A stretch of DNA of 64,000 nt from Hydractinia symbiolongicarpus (taxonomy: Eukaryota > Cnidaria > Hydrozoa > Anthoathecata > Hydractiniidae): NCBI RefSeq assembly GCF_029227915.1, contig NC_079879.1, forward strand, positions 16,120,001-16,184,000, read 5' to 3'. Shown here piece by piece: positions 34,157-45,694 of the stretch; positions within the stretch are counted from its first letter, which is position 1, and every line of letters begins with the position of its first letter. The notes under the pieces were generated by a model. The model was not told the DNA's origin. It worked only from the letters and a program-made list of their open reading frames with translations, and ran no database searches. The position numbers were made by a program, and so were the translations under genes.

Positions 34157-34402
34157 CTATTTGAAATAATCTTTGATTGAGGATTGTTTTCTATTTTGAA
34201 GCTGAAGTTCCTCAATCTTTTTCGTAATGGTTGACAACATTTCTTGGCATGTATCATCAAAAATAGTAGATCGCTTAATTTTATCAAGCATAGTGATTAG
34301 CTCGGTGAAACCAAGCATTTCTTCTTTAACCACGTCTTCACTCTCATCATCATCCTCGGAAATCTCTTCGACCTGACATGCTCGTTTATCCGTGGATACC
34401 AT
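34157..34402 (-). pseudogene. pogo/Tigger-type transposase C-terminal remnant
   Basis: 81 codons ending KKIEELQLQNRKQSSIKDYF then a stop. An acidic linker (EEISEDDDESEDVVKEE), a leucine-rich helix, and a terminal Q..S(I/L)xD(Y/F)F box are how many Tigger/jerky/pogo transposases end. The DDE core and HTH part are missing. The first 15-20 residues overlap, in antisense, the likely start of the HIRAN-like ORF and may not be real coding sequence. Confidence 0.55.
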
Positions 34403-34408
34403 GCTTAC

Positions 34409-34753
34409 ATGGGCATATGGAGCCCAAAAGTCGGAGAAGAGAATTTTTGTTTAAAAGCGGAAGAAGATAACGAACATGACAAGTTTGCTGTAGCTGTTAC
34501 AGATGACGATAAAGTAGTTGGGCACGTCCCTAAAAACCTTAGCAAACTATTCAACAAATTCATGTCGCTTCCTAACTGTACCATCGGATGTAAAGTGACT
34601 GGGAAGCGAGTGAACCGTGGTGCTGGCTACGGACTAGAAATTCCTGCCCAGTACCAATTAATTGGTGTTGAAAAGGCAGTTGAGTGGGCCGAAAAAAATA
34701 TAAGGAAAGTGTTGGACTCGGTAAATAACAAAACTCAAAGATGTACTAAGTAA
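34409..34753 (+). CDS. HIRAN-like domain protein, probably N-terminally extended or truncated
   Basis: 114 codons from ATG 34409. GIWSPKVGEENFCLKAEEDN, HDKFAVAVTDDDKVVGHVPK, NLSKLFNKFM, then TIGCKVTGKRVNRGAGYGLE and IPAQYQLIG follow the HIRAN layout (E.DN.HD..A..V.....VGHVP...S, then V.G.......G..VP). The homology continues upstream of the ATG in frame (FIRGYHAY, from about 34385), so the true start is earlier or lost. HIRAN domains, best known from HLTF/Rad5-type helicases, bind 3' ends or unusual DNA. Alone, without a helicase, and inside transposon TIRs, it may be an accessory DNA-binding factor. Confidence 0.65.
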   Translation: MGIWSPKVGEENFCLKAEEDNEHDKFAVAVTDDDKVVGHVPKNLSKLFNKFMSLPNCTIGCKVTGKRVNRGAGYGLEIPAQYQLIGVEKAVEWAEKNIRKVLDSVNNKTQRCTK

Positions 34754-34989
34754 AATGGTTTAACTGTTAAGAAAAAGTGACATTTCATCTCGTTATTTTT
34801 CCATTGTCCGCTTTATAGGGAGTGTTTATAAGGGAAACTGTCATTTGGTGCAAAGATTTTTGTCCGCTTTATAGAGATTTTTTTATGAGAGTTTGACCTA
34901 AATTCTGCCGGTGCAAAAATTTTTGTCCGCTTTAGAGGGCTGTCCGCTTTATAGGGTGTCCTCTTTAGGGGGATTCCACTGTACTACAC

Positions 34990-35955
34990 CGTGATATCAT
35001 TCGTAATGCGCACTCTGTTTGTCTTGTTTCGTTGAATTTAGAGACTGAAAACAAATTTTTCGAAAAAAAAGATCCGAATCTTATCGAATACTAGACCATA
35101 TTATCATTCGTAATGCGCACTTTGTTTAGACCAAAAATTTTTCGTTGATGTGTTTAACTTAAAATATAAGTTAGTTTATTTAGATTTTGACCTGAGCTGT
35201 GGCATACGGAAATTTAATACATACAGTTTATATTTTTACTCAATGGTGTTTTAATTAGAATTTAGGAAAAAATAATTTTTTGAGGAAACTTTGCCGATAA
35301 AAAGTTATGACCTGTGAAATTTTTACTACAAACAATGGAATAATTTCATCGTAAACGGCTCTAATCTTTAATGTGATATAGCTTCTCTACGGCAGCAGCT
35401 TCTTCAGTCGGACAAAAATCATTGGAATATTTAATTTTTTATGCATCTAAGAGATTTATTTGGTTTAAGAACTAATCAAGCTATACTATTGAAATACTGC
35501 CCCGAAAAAAAGAGATAGAATTTACACTTTTGCATGGTCTGAAATAAAAACACACGTAATGTCTTTGGATTGATTGGCCTGCTTTAGGGCTTTTGATGCG
35601 TCATTTTCAGGGAGGACACTTGTTTCTACTGCTGTACAGATAAGTACATAACAGTAAAGCCTGGTAAATTTATAGTATAATGCTTTGCCTCGAATTGGCA
35701 TTTTATAGGACTTGTGATATGTAATTTCGCGGGGGGTGTTAGTCCAAAATATTTTTTCTATCGGTTATCGATGGGCATAGAACACTACCGCCTGTTCAAT
35801 ATATTGTACAAAAATGTCTTTTTGTTTAGCCTGCAATAGGGCCGTTAATATGTCTTTTTGCAAAAGGCTATTTGAGCGAAATATCGTTTCTGTTTGTGTA
35901 TGGATGTGTATCCAACCTCAAACTTTGTCTACTTTATAAAAACAGCTTTCCGTAA
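34990..35955. other. no gene recognised
   Basis: AT-rich. TATCATTCGTAATGCGCACT occurs twice (about 34994 and 35103), each followed by related TTTGTTT text and near GAGACTGAAAACAAATTTTT, also seen at 33745. This suggests old local duplication around the pogo-like element. Confidence 0.4.
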
Positions 35956-35959
35956 ATGG

Positions 35960-37100
35960 CAGTTATGCGAAATATTGTGGCATATTACGTTGGTTATGGC
36001 CGATTGACAGAAAATTTATGTATTTTTTATAAATTATAAAGGTATTATGCAGTATTAAGCGATATTACGTTGGTATGGCCATCGACAGAAAATTTATGTA
36101 TTTTTTATGAATTATGAAGGTATTATGCAGTATTAAGCGATATTACGTTGGTTATGGATTATTAACAGAAAAAATATGTATTTCTAATGTAACGACAGAG
36201 AGTATTATGAAGGTATTATGCAGTATTATGCGATATTACGTTGGTTATGGCCATCGACACAAAAAAATATGTAGTTTTTATGAAGCGACAGAGAGTATTA
36301 TGAAGGTATTATGCAGTATTATGCGATATTACGTTGGTATGGCCATCGACAGAAAATTTATGTATTTTTTATGAATTATGAAGGCATTATGCAGTATTAT
36401 GCAGTATTATGCGATATTACGTTGGTTATGGATTATTAACAGAAAAACTATGTATTTGTTATGTAGCGACAGAGAGTATTAGGAAGGTATTATGCAGTAT
36501 TATGCTATATTACGTTGGCATGGCCATCGACAGAAAATTTATGTATTTTTTATGAATTATGAAGGTATTATGAAGTATTATGCAGTATTATGCGATATTA
36601 CGTTGGTTATGGCCATCGACAGAAAAAAATATGTATTTGTTATGTAGCGACAGAGAGTATTATGAAGGTATTACGCAGTATTATGCGATATTACGTTGGT
36701 ATGGCCATCGACAGAACATATATGTATTTTTTATGAATTATGAAGGTATAATGCAGTATTATGCGATATTACGTTGGTTATGGATTATTGACAGGAAAAA
36801 TATGTATTTTTTATGGAACGATAGAGAGTATTATGAAGGCATTATGCAGTATTATGCGATATTACCTTGGTATGGCCATCGACAGAAAATTTATGTATTT
36901 TTTATGAATTATGAAGGTATTATGCAGTATTATGCAGTATTATGCGATATTACGTTGGTTATGGATTATTGACAGAAAAAAATATGTATTTTTATGGAAC
37001 GATAGAGAGTATTATGAAAGCATTATGCAGTATTATGCGATATTACGTTGGTATAGCCATCGACAGAAAATTTATGTCTTTGTTATATAGAGAGGATGTC
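35960..37100 (+). repeat. minisatellite, about 85-95-bp units in about 180-bp higher order
   Basis: Each unit contains GCAGTATTATGCGATATTAC, GTTGGTATGGCCATCGACAG or GTTGGTTATGGATTATTGAC, AAAATTTATGTATTTTTTAT and often GCGACAGAGAGTATTATGAA. About twelve units alternate between two forms. Frames reading YYAILRW are repeat artefacts. Confidence 0.9.
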
Positions 37101-37254
37101 GGATAATACGGTTTCATTTGTCGGGTCCATTTGGTTGGAGAAGTATGACTGAACGTCTGTCGGTTTTTTATGTCGATAAGGTATGAAGGGTGCTAGTTAT
37201 GTTGTACGTCGTGTGTCGGGACCACTTAGCCCGGTGCTAAATGAAGTCGTAGCC

Positions 37255-37645
37255 TTGGTTGGATCGGCTAATTAGACGAGAAATAGTCTATTTAGGCTAT
37301 GCGCCACCATGTTGAAAATATGCGCGCGGGAAATTTAGCCTTTTTTCAGAAGCAACCGTGGCCGTAAAACAAAGAAGCCGTAAAACAACGCATGCGTTCT
37401 TAATCAAAACAAACTAAACGCTATATCTTCTGACAGCGCAAATAATAAAGAAAAATATATTTGGACCATCAAAAGGGGGTTTTATAAAATGATTTTAGCT
37501 AATAAAATCATTGCGATTATGCAACACAGAACAGCGATAGTCAGCAAAAACTATGTTGATAGCCTAATTAGGAGAGATAAATCGCCTAAATAGGCTATCG
37601 TAGACTAATTAGACTATTATAGCCTAATTTGCGGTTATCCCTAAC
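37255..37645. mobile_element. possible TIR element with CCTAATTAGGCGA motifs
   Basis: GGCTAATTAGACGAG...TATTTAGGCTATGCGCC near 37266-37305 faces GCCTAAATAGGCTATCG and CTAATTAGACTATTATAGCC near 37580-37630. The same CTAATTAG/GGCGAC vocabulary defines the element at 56543-57300. Ends are not clear. Confidence 0.4.
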
Positions 37646-37674
37646 CGCTAGCTATAGCTATATATGCTATCTAA

Positions 37675-38165
37675 GTTTTAATATTATCCCAGCTAAGTCG
37701 GCAGTCTTATGCTAGCTAGCTTTAGGTGGGCGTAAGGCTAAGAAGGGGTTCATTTACATGCAAATATAGTGATATATTAGCTAGCTAAACATACCCTTTC
37801 TTCGTTTCTTGAAAATGAACTTCTGTCCATTGCGACCAACAAGCCAATATGGCTATCAACGCAATTTCCGTTTGAAGCGCTAAGTATCTTAGAAAAGGTC
37901 ACGTGATATTAGTAAAAGTGACCATGGCAAAAGCTCTATGCCGACCTAATCTCAACTGGAAACGGCGTGGTCTCGATTAGCCAGATTTTCACGGAACATT
38001 TTAAAGAAATGACCATAAAAAAAAGTGGGGTAAGTGGGTCAAAAACGCCCACGTTTTCATCAAAATTTCACGTACTAGGGGGAAACGCGGAAATTTGTCA
38101 CGCTCTAATATATTTATGGGAACGAGGAAAATAGCTCCGTTCGAGCAATGGCTCTCTCTCCGCAA
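37675..38165 (+). repeat. T element right end
   Basis: AGCTAGC-rich text, CATACCCTTTCTTCGTTTCT, TCACGTGATATTAGTAAAAG, GGGAACGAGGAAAATAGCTC, then CTCCGCAA at 38158-38165. It opens the tandem array that runs to 49917. Confidence 0.8.
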
Positions 38166-38810
38166 TCAATATAGAAAGTGTTGCGGAGAGGTTGCCAAGG
38201 CAAAGCACGGCAAGGAAAGGGCACTGCAAAGGCAGGCAAGGAAACCGGAAGAGGAATCAGCAAGGCAGGGGTAGGCAAGGCATAGAGGCACAGGCAAGGG
38301 CATAGAAGCCAGGCACCAGAAAAGGCATAGGAAGGGTAGGCAAAGGCAGGCAAGGAAACAGGAAGAGGAATCAGCAAGGCAGGGTTAGGCAAGGCAAGGG
38401 AACGGCAAGGCAGGGGCAGGCACCTTAATAGAGAATCCCCCTACAACTCAAAGATTCGTATACTCGATATATCTAAGATATGTATCATATTAATCCAGGA
38501 GTATAGAAAATATTGAGATGCAAATATTTCAAATTCAGTAGCTCAAACAAAGCTCTCAAATTTATATCCGGTCAATATATATACAGTGAATCATGTTAGC
38601 AGAATTATGTGCCAATACAAATATTTAAACAATTGGTCATAACGCCAAAAAAACTACCAATTTTTAATAAATCTGAGATTAAAAGTTAACTTGGTTCCAA
38701 TGACAACAACATTAAAAAGTCAAGATATAGAAATAATTAGAGAAGTCCATGAAAAAGGCGAAACATTTACCTGGTTGTTGTAAGTGCAAGATAATTATAT
38801 GTTTTTCCTA

Positions 38811-38878
38811 GCCCTGTCCAGGATTTGAACCTGGATCTCTCATTTGCATGAGTGTCATAGCCATTAGACCCACAGGGC
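38811..38878 (-). ncRNA. tRNA-like module, T element copy 2
   Basis: Same 68-nt fold as 15749-15816, with a perfect 7-bp acceptor stem and a perfect B box GGTTCAAATCC. The anticodon-arm loop is again 4 nt. Confidence 0.65.
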
Positions 38879-38974
38879 ATGATTATATATATATGAAAAA
38901 CTTTACATGTGCATCTTATATATGCTCACAGTTTTTTTACTAAAAAATATGGCACCTAGTTTGGTATATTTAGC

Positions 38975-39461
38975 ACGAGGGTGCCGATAAGCCGCATACA
39001 CCATAAAAAGTGCGGGCGTTTTCGGGCGAGTTCGGCTTTTTAAAAAAAGGTCGGGTATTTGCCTGAAAAAACCCGCATAGTCCCGAACAATGCCCGAAAA
39101 AAAAAGATTCACCACAAATGACTCTCGAAGAATTATTTAAAAAAGTATAAAAATTAAAATGAACTAACTATGTGATAGCGAAGTTCTTAAAAGAACTGTT
39201 TTTTATGATTTGTGATAAGATTTACTTGATAAATAACTTATATATAAACTTTATTAACTCCTTTCTCTTCAAACGCATTCTTTTAACTGTCGTCCGCCAT
39301 GTTTATGTTACAAGGTGTTGCATTTCGGGAATGTTCCAGGCGAGTTCTGGCGTGTTCGGGAAAGTGCGGGCGGTTTCGGCCGACAACCGTCAATTTCATT
39401 CGAAAAGTCGCCCGAATCGCCCGTATATATGCGGGCGTTTGCGGCTTATCGGCACCCTCTT
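38975..39461. mobile_element. 487-bp hAT-like MITE, copy 1
   Basis: Ends ACGAGGGTGCCGATAAGCCG and CGGCTTATCGGCACCCTCTT (inverted over about 20 bp), flanked by TATTTAGC at 38967-38974 and 39462-39469. An 8-bp duplication fits hAT. Subterminal CCCGAA/TTCGGG and CGGGCG words repeat many times on both sides. No transposase. Confidence 0.8.
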
Positions 39462-40398
39462 TATTTAGCTAGAAAATCTGAGCCACTAAATTATGTTTTA
39501 TGCTTTAGTTAGGGAGCTTTTTAGGGGTGTGAATGACCTAAAAGTGAAAAATAGTGATAGCTCTACATAACCTTCCATTTTCACTATATTTTTCAAAATA
39601 AATACTAGGGACAAGGTTGCAAAAAACACATTATGGAGGTTGCATTTATTCTTTTATTTATAAAAAAAGTCCAGGCTCTTCTGCTAAAAAGAATATATGT
39701 CTATACCAATGTTCTTTTGCTGATTTGGCTAAACTTTTGGTTCTTAGTTTTTTGTCTAAAATTGTTAGAACCAACATATTTTGTGGATAATTGTAGATAT
39801 TTGATGGTACTTTCCTAATCAGAGCATAATTAACTCATTGTGCAGTATGTGTATGACTAGAAAATATGTCTTAAGGATCATTTAAATCTAGCTATATAGC
39901 TAATTTTATGCCGGCCAAGTAGCCAGTTTTATGTCAGATAAGTAGCTAGTGAGAAAAACAGTTTTGTGCTGGTTAACTACCTAGTTTATGCTGCTAGCTA
40001 GCCAATTTGGTAGTGTTATACCAGCTTATTTTGCCACATATGTTGGTAGTTATTTGCTAGTTAGGTGTGGGTGAGAAGAGGTTCATTACATGTAAAAAAT
40101 AGTGATATACTAGCTAGCTATTCATACTTCCCTCTTTCGTTTTCTTGAAAATATCAGTTCGTCCGCTTGGCACCATCTTTAAAAAACAACAAACACTCCA
40201 TCGCTTTGCTCCTTGATAAACACGTTGTCTCGCTTACTATAAACTGTACCAAAGAATGACCACATTAAATTGCTGGATTACTGTGATTTTTTGTTTGAAT
40301 TTTTATAATTCGGATGTATAGGGACGAAATCGCATAGAAATGCTATATACTCTCCATCGTACTTCTTTCCCCTTATATTTGGCTTATATAATCAATAT

Positions 40399-41264
40399 AG
40401 AAAGAGTTGCGGAGAGGTTGCCAAGGCAAAGGCATTAAGCACGGCAAGGAATGGGCAAAGGCAGGCAAGGAAACAGGAAGAGGAATCAGGAAGGCAGGGG
40501 TGGGTAAGGCATGGTAGGGACAGGCATGGGAGGCACAGGCAAGGACATAGTAGGCAGGCACCAAAAAAGGCATAGGAAGGGTAGGCAAAGAAAGGCACGG
40601 TCAGTGCTGGCAAGGAAATGGAACGGCAAGGCAGGGGTGCATGACTTTAATAGAAAATATCCACCTCACAACTCAAAGATTGTGTATACTCAATATATCT
40701 AAGATAAGTATCATATTAGTCCAGGAGTATAGAAAGTATTGAGGTGCAAATATTTCAAATTCAATATCTCAAAAAAAGTCTCAAATTTATCTCAGGTCAA
40801 TATACAGTGAATCATGTTAGCAGAATTATGTGCCATAACAAGTATTTAAACAATCAGTCATAACGCCATATGATTTTTTGATAAATCTGAGATTAACTTG
40901 ATTCCAATGACAACAACATTAAAAAGTCAAGATATGGAAATAATCAGAGAAGTCCACGAGAAAGGCAAAAAAAAATTAAAAAACGCCTTTTTTAGTTTCT
41001 TGTGGCTACTGGGTATGTCAACACAAAACTTTTTACCATAAAGTGATAGATCTATTACAAAAAACAAAGCACTTTTGGGCTCTATAAATAAAAGTGATAA
41101 ATGTATGCAACTCCCCCCCCCCCCTCTACAACTCAAAGATTACCTATTATATGAAAGCCTGGTTGTTGTAGGTGCAAGATAATTATGTTTTTCCTAGCCC
41201 TGTCCAGGATTCGAACCTGGATTTCTCATTTGCATGAGTGTCATAGCCATTAGACCAGCAGGGC

Positions 41265-41299
<35 letters not shown>

Positions 41300-43086
41300 A
41301 AACTTTACAAGTGAACATTATATACACTTAGGAATTTACAGCACACAGCCTAGTTAATTAACCTTTTGAGAAATGCTGGTTTAGCCACAAGTAACTGTGT
41401 TACCTGGCGTAAAACGCTTGGTGGAACAGTTAATACAAATTGAAAACTGTACCACACATTCATGTGGAGCGCCTTAGTACAGATGTGCAGTATATCGTAA
41501 ATCGAGTGAAACACACAACATTTAAGGTGTTTCGGGTGTAATTATATTTATCCTTTAGCTTAAATAAAAACACAATTTACATATTGTGCCATGTCATAGC
41601 GTAAACAGTCAGCAAACCTTTTTTTTTTCACAAAATGTTCCCGGTGAAACTTAAAATATATATGTACTTTAATCTGTGGTGCGCCATTAGTATAGGTAAA
41701 CAAACCCTTTCAAAAAAACTTTAGCACAACTTCTTTTAAATAGAAACACAGGTATTAGCTTGTCGTTAACACTAGGCTGAGTGATTAGTACAAATATACT
41801 GTGGCGCACATCGGAAAAAACTTTGGTTCAAATAAACAGACAGTAAACACCCTGTTGTTATCCAACACAGCTAAAACAATCATTCAGCAATTTTATTTTG
41901 CGGAAAAGTTTTTGTAACATTTAAAAATAAAAACACTGTTCAAAACCTGTTTCTACGCTCCTAAAGAATCCTGCAATATTTTATAGGAAAAGTTTCTGTG
42001 CTAGATCAAAAATATCATAAAATCGGACAGCCGTAATACATTTTTAAAAAAACCTTTACTGCAACTTCGGTTTACAAAAACACAGCAGAAACAGCCTGTT
42101 GTTAGCCTGTGCAGCTAAAAATCAAATAGCACTATATGTTTTGTTTGCAAACAAGTCTTCATGACAATAGGATAAAAATATCTTATTTCAGACTGAACAA
42201 AAACATCATTAGAGCCACATGTGTAAGGATCGGGTCAAGTTACAAAAACAGAAATTATTGGGACATTATTTGTATACATATCGTGAAATTAGGTAAGAAA
42301 GAATGAATACACTTGGAGATTTTTAATACATGTTGACGATTGAACGAGTATTGAAATAATTTTCCCTTCTGTAACTTCAGCCGCACTGGTGTATGCTCAG
42401 CGGTAGGGTTAAAAAAGTTTATTTCCTGACGTGTGTACAATATATATAGCTAGCTACAATTGTCCATGAAAATATGGCTCTCTATTCCCCCTTAATGTAG
42501 TTTTATCCCAGTTATGTAGTTAATTTTATGCTAGCTTTGTAGCTAGTTTTATGCTATAGCCCTTTTTTTATAGCTAGCTAAACGGTTAAAGTAAGCTAGC
42601 TATATGTTATCTAAGTTCTGTTATTATGCCAGCTAAGTGGGCAGTTTTATACTAGCTAGCTTTAGGTGGCAGTAAGGATAAGAAGGGGTTCATCAATGTA
42701 AAGAAATAGTGATCTACTAGCTGTACATACCCTTTCTTCGTTTTCCTCAAAATACCCTTCTACCCTATCATCAAGCTATCATCAACTAAATTTTCGTTTC
42801 AAGCGCTATGTATCTGAGGAAATGTCATGTGATATTAGTAAGAGTAACTTATGAATCACGTGGCTAATGCTGTATGCCGACCTGATCTTAACTGAAAATG
42901 GCGTGTCTCGACCAACCGGATTTTCACGGAAGAAATGACCATAAAAAATATTTGGGTAAGTGGGTCAAAAGTCGGACGTTTTAAAATTTGATGTACTAGG
43001 AGAAAACGCGGAAATTCGTTACGCTCTAATATATTTATGGGAACGAGGAAAATAGCTCCGTTCGAGCAATGGCTCTCTCTCCGCAA
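40399..43086 (+). mobile_element. T element copy 3, about 2.7 kb
   Basis: TTGCGGAG at 40407-40414, minisatellite to about 40640, CACCTCACAACTCAAAGATT text, tRNA-like 41197-41264, a (TA)n run at 41267-41298, the 41330-42200 segment (the site that holds the LINE in copy 1 is uninterrupted here near 42010), AGCTAGC-rich part, and right end CTCCGCAA at 43079-43086. It is one of two copies that show the whole unit. No ORF of note. Confidence 0.82.
41197..41264 (-). ncRNA. tRNA-like module, T element copy 3
   Basis: The B box GGTTCGAATCC matches the consensus fully; the first acceptor pair region has one change (GCCCTGC). The same 4-nt loop is present. Confidence 0.6.
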
Positions 43087-43205
43087 AAAATCAGGACCGT
43101 TTGGATGGAAAATATGATAAGTCGATGGTTGTCATTCCCAATGTGTGTTATATACACGTTTGAACAAAGAATGAACAGAAATTCTAAAAAAAGATGAAAA
43201 ACTAG

Positions 43206-44417
43206 TATAGAAAGTGTTGCGGAGCGTGGGACTGAGTTCCCTAGGTTCGCAAGCGAAAAGTTTTAGATGCCACTTTCGGTTGAATTGTACAATGAATCGT
43301 ATAAAAAACAAAGTTCCCACGTGCCTCATGGTAATCGATCAAACAGTTTCATCTTCGATTTGATGAAACATTTCCTGGACGTGCGTACAATATATATATA
43401 ACTACAATCGTCCAATATGGCTCTCCATTCCCCCTCATGTTAAACACTGACCTCTGTGGCTCAGCAAGGTAAACGATTACACGTGACATACCTTCATGAA
43501 CATACTATCTGCAAAATATCTAGCTAGCTACGTTCTTCTTTCTACGTTCGACTTTCTAAACTTTTTAGTTCTTGGTTTTTGGAATAAAATTGCCAGTAGA
43601 GACGAGAAATTTTGTGGATGATTGTAGCTAGAACAATCTATGTGATGGGACATTTCTAAAGAGTAGAATTATCTCACTCACTGTGTAGTATATATATAGC
43701 TAGTATGGTGATATGTAGCTGATTTTATGCTAGCAAAAATAGCTAATTTTATGTTAGCTACATTGGTAGTTTTAACCCATGTAAGTAATTAATTTTATGC
43801 TAGCTGTGTAGCTAGTGTATTATGCTAGCTATATGGCACTGTTTGCTCTTTTTTTATGCTAGCTAGTTAGCATAAAAAGAGCAAACAAGAAGTAGCTATA
43901 GGTAGTTATATAGTTTGCTATCTAAGTTCTATTATTATTGCAGCTAAGTCTGCAGTTTTATGCTAGCTAGCTTTAGGTGTGAGAAATGCTAAGAGGGGGA
44001 TCATTACATGTAAAAATATAGTGATATATCAGGTAGCTAAACATACCTTTTCTTCGTTTCTTGAAAATGAACTTCTGTCCATTGCGACCAACAAGCCAAT
44101 ATGGCTATCAACGCAATTTCCGTTGGAAGCGCTAAGTATCTTAGAAAAGGTCACGTGATATTAGTAAAAGTGACCATGGCAAAAGCTCTATGCCGACCTA
44201 ATCTCAACTGGAAACGGCGTGGTCTCGATTAGCCAGATTTTCACGGAACATTTTAAAGAAATGACCATAAAAAAAAGTGGGGTAAGTGGGTCAAAAACGC
44301 CCACGTTTTCATCAAAATTTCACGTACTAGGGGGAAACGCGGAAATTTGTCACGCTCTAATATATTTATGGGAACGAGGAAAATAGCTCCGTTCGAGCAA
44401 TGGCTCTCTCTCCGCAA
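43206..44417 (+). mobile_element. short T element, GTGGGACTGAG variant, about 1.2 kb
   Basis: Start TATAGAAAGTG then TTGCGGAG (43217-43224) with the GTGGGACTGAG module, then middle segment, AGCTAGC-rich part and right end CTCCGCAA at 44410-44417. It lacks the minisatellite and tRNA-like module. It shows that two different 5' modules share the same two termini. Confidence 0.78.
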
Positions 44418-45049
44418 TCAATACAGAAAGTGTTGCGGAGAGGTTGCCAAGGCAAAGCACGGCAAGGAAAGGGCACGGCAAAGGCAGGCAAGGAAACAGG
44501 AAGAGGAATCAGCAAGGCAGGGGTAGGCAAGGCATAGAGGCACAGGCAAGGGTATAGAAGCCAGGCACCAGAAAAGGCATAGGAAGGGTAGGCAAAGGCA
44601 GGCAAGGAAACAGGAAGAGGAATCAGCAAGGCAGGGTTAGGCAAGGCAAGGGAACGGCAAGGCAGGGGCAGGCACCTTAATAGAGAATCCCCCTACAACT
44701 GAAAGATTCGTATACTCGATATATCTAAGATTAATCCAGGAGTATAGAAAATATTGAGATGCAAATATTTCAAATTCAGTAGCTCAAACAAAGCTCTCAA
44801 ATTTATATCCAGTCAATATATATACAGTAAATCATGTTAGCAGAATTATGTGCCAATACAAATATTTAAACAATCGGTCATAACGCCAAAAAAACTATCA
44901 ATTTTTAATAAATCTGAGATTAAAAGTTAACTTGGTTCCAATGACAACAACATTAAAAAGTCAAGATATAGAAATAATTAGAGAAGTCCACGAAAAAGGC
45001 GTAACATTTACCTGGTTGTTGTAAGTGCAAGATAATTATGTTTTTCCTA

Positions 45050-45117
45050 GCCCTGTCCAGGATTTGAACCTGGATCTCTCATTTGCATGAGTGTCATAGC
45101 CATTAGACCAACAGGGC
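45050..45117 (-). ncRNA. tRNA-like module, T element copy 4
   Basis: Perfect acceptor stem and B box (GGTTCAAATCC), same 4-nt loop. It is inside the segmental duplication, so it is not independent of the copy at 38811. Confidence 0.6.
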
Positions 45118-45213
45118 ATGATTATATATATATGAAAAACTTTACATGTGCATCTTATATATGCTCACAGTCTTTTTACTAAAAAATATGGCACCTAGTT
45201 TGGTATATTTAGC

Positions 45214-45694
45214 ATGAGGGTGCCGATAAGCCGCATACGCCGTAAAAAGTGCGGGCGTTTTCGGGCGAGTTTGGCTTTTTGGAAAAAGGTCGGGTATTTG
45301 CCTGAAAAAACCCGCATAGTCCCGAACAATGCCCGAAAAAAAAGATTCACCACAAATGACTCTCGAATAATTATTTAAAAAAGTATAAAAATTAAAATGA
45401 ACTATGTGATAGCGAAGTTCTTAAAAGAACTGTTTTTTATGATTTGTGATAAGATTTACTTGATAAATAACTTATATATAAACTTTATTAACTCCTTTCT
45501 CTTCAAACGCATTTTTTTAACTGTCGTCCGCCATGTTTATGTTACAAGGTGTTGCATTTCGGGAATGTTCCGGGCGAGTTCGGGCGTGTTCGGGAAAGTG
45601 GGCGGTTTCGGCCAACAACCGTCAATTTAATTCGAAAAGTCGCCCGAACTCGCCCGTATATATGCGGGCGTTTGCGGCTTATCGGCACCCTCTT
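45214..45694. mobile_element. hAT-like MITE, copy 2
   Basis: Same element, same TATTTAGC duplication (45206-45213 and 45695-45702) as copy 1. It was therefore carried by the segmental duplication, not inserted anew. Confidence 0.8.

Larger units (their letters stand above)
33788..34981. mobile_element. pogo-like TIR element carrying a HIRAN-like ORF
   Basis: The ends are CAGTGGAATCCCTCTAAAGC at 33788 and its inverted form ...GGGGGATTCCACTG ending 34981. Both are flanked by TA (33786-33787, 34982-34983). GTCCGCTTTA(T/G)AG(G/A)G motifs repeat in both subterminal regions. CAGT..AA.CTC ends plus TA duplication are typical of pogo/Tigger-type mariner relatives. Inside are a minus-strand remnant of the transposase C-terminus and a plus-strand HIRAN-like ORF. 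At 1194 bp it is internally deleted. Confidence 0.8.
37787..39873 (+). repeat. 2.1-kb segmental duplication, left copy
   Basis: Nearly identical to 44039-46105 in the same orientation, from AAACATACC..TTCTTCGTTTC through GTATGACTAGAAAATATGTC. It spans a T right end, the 15-nt spacer, the T 5' half with tRNA-like module, and a hAT-like MITE with the same target duplication. Confidence 0.88.
38173..40385 (+). mobile_element. T element copy 2 of the array
   Basis: TTGCGGAG at 38181-38188, minisatellite 38189-38430, conserved text, tRNA-like 38811-38878, then a hAT-like MITE and AGCTAGC-rich text. The right-end text TATACTCTCC...TTGGCTTATA breaks off before CTCCGCAA at about 40390. It lacks most of the middle segment, so it is internally deleted. 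Confidence 0.75.

Noticed and set aside
36114-36972. Two open frames reading YYAILRW repeats
   Set aside because: Translation of a minisatellite; no start context and no conservation beyond the repeat.
35960-37100. Regularly spaced repeats that could be taken for a CRISPR array
   Set aside because: Units are contiguous and vary continuously, with no constant repeat and unique spacers; the genome is eukaryotic.
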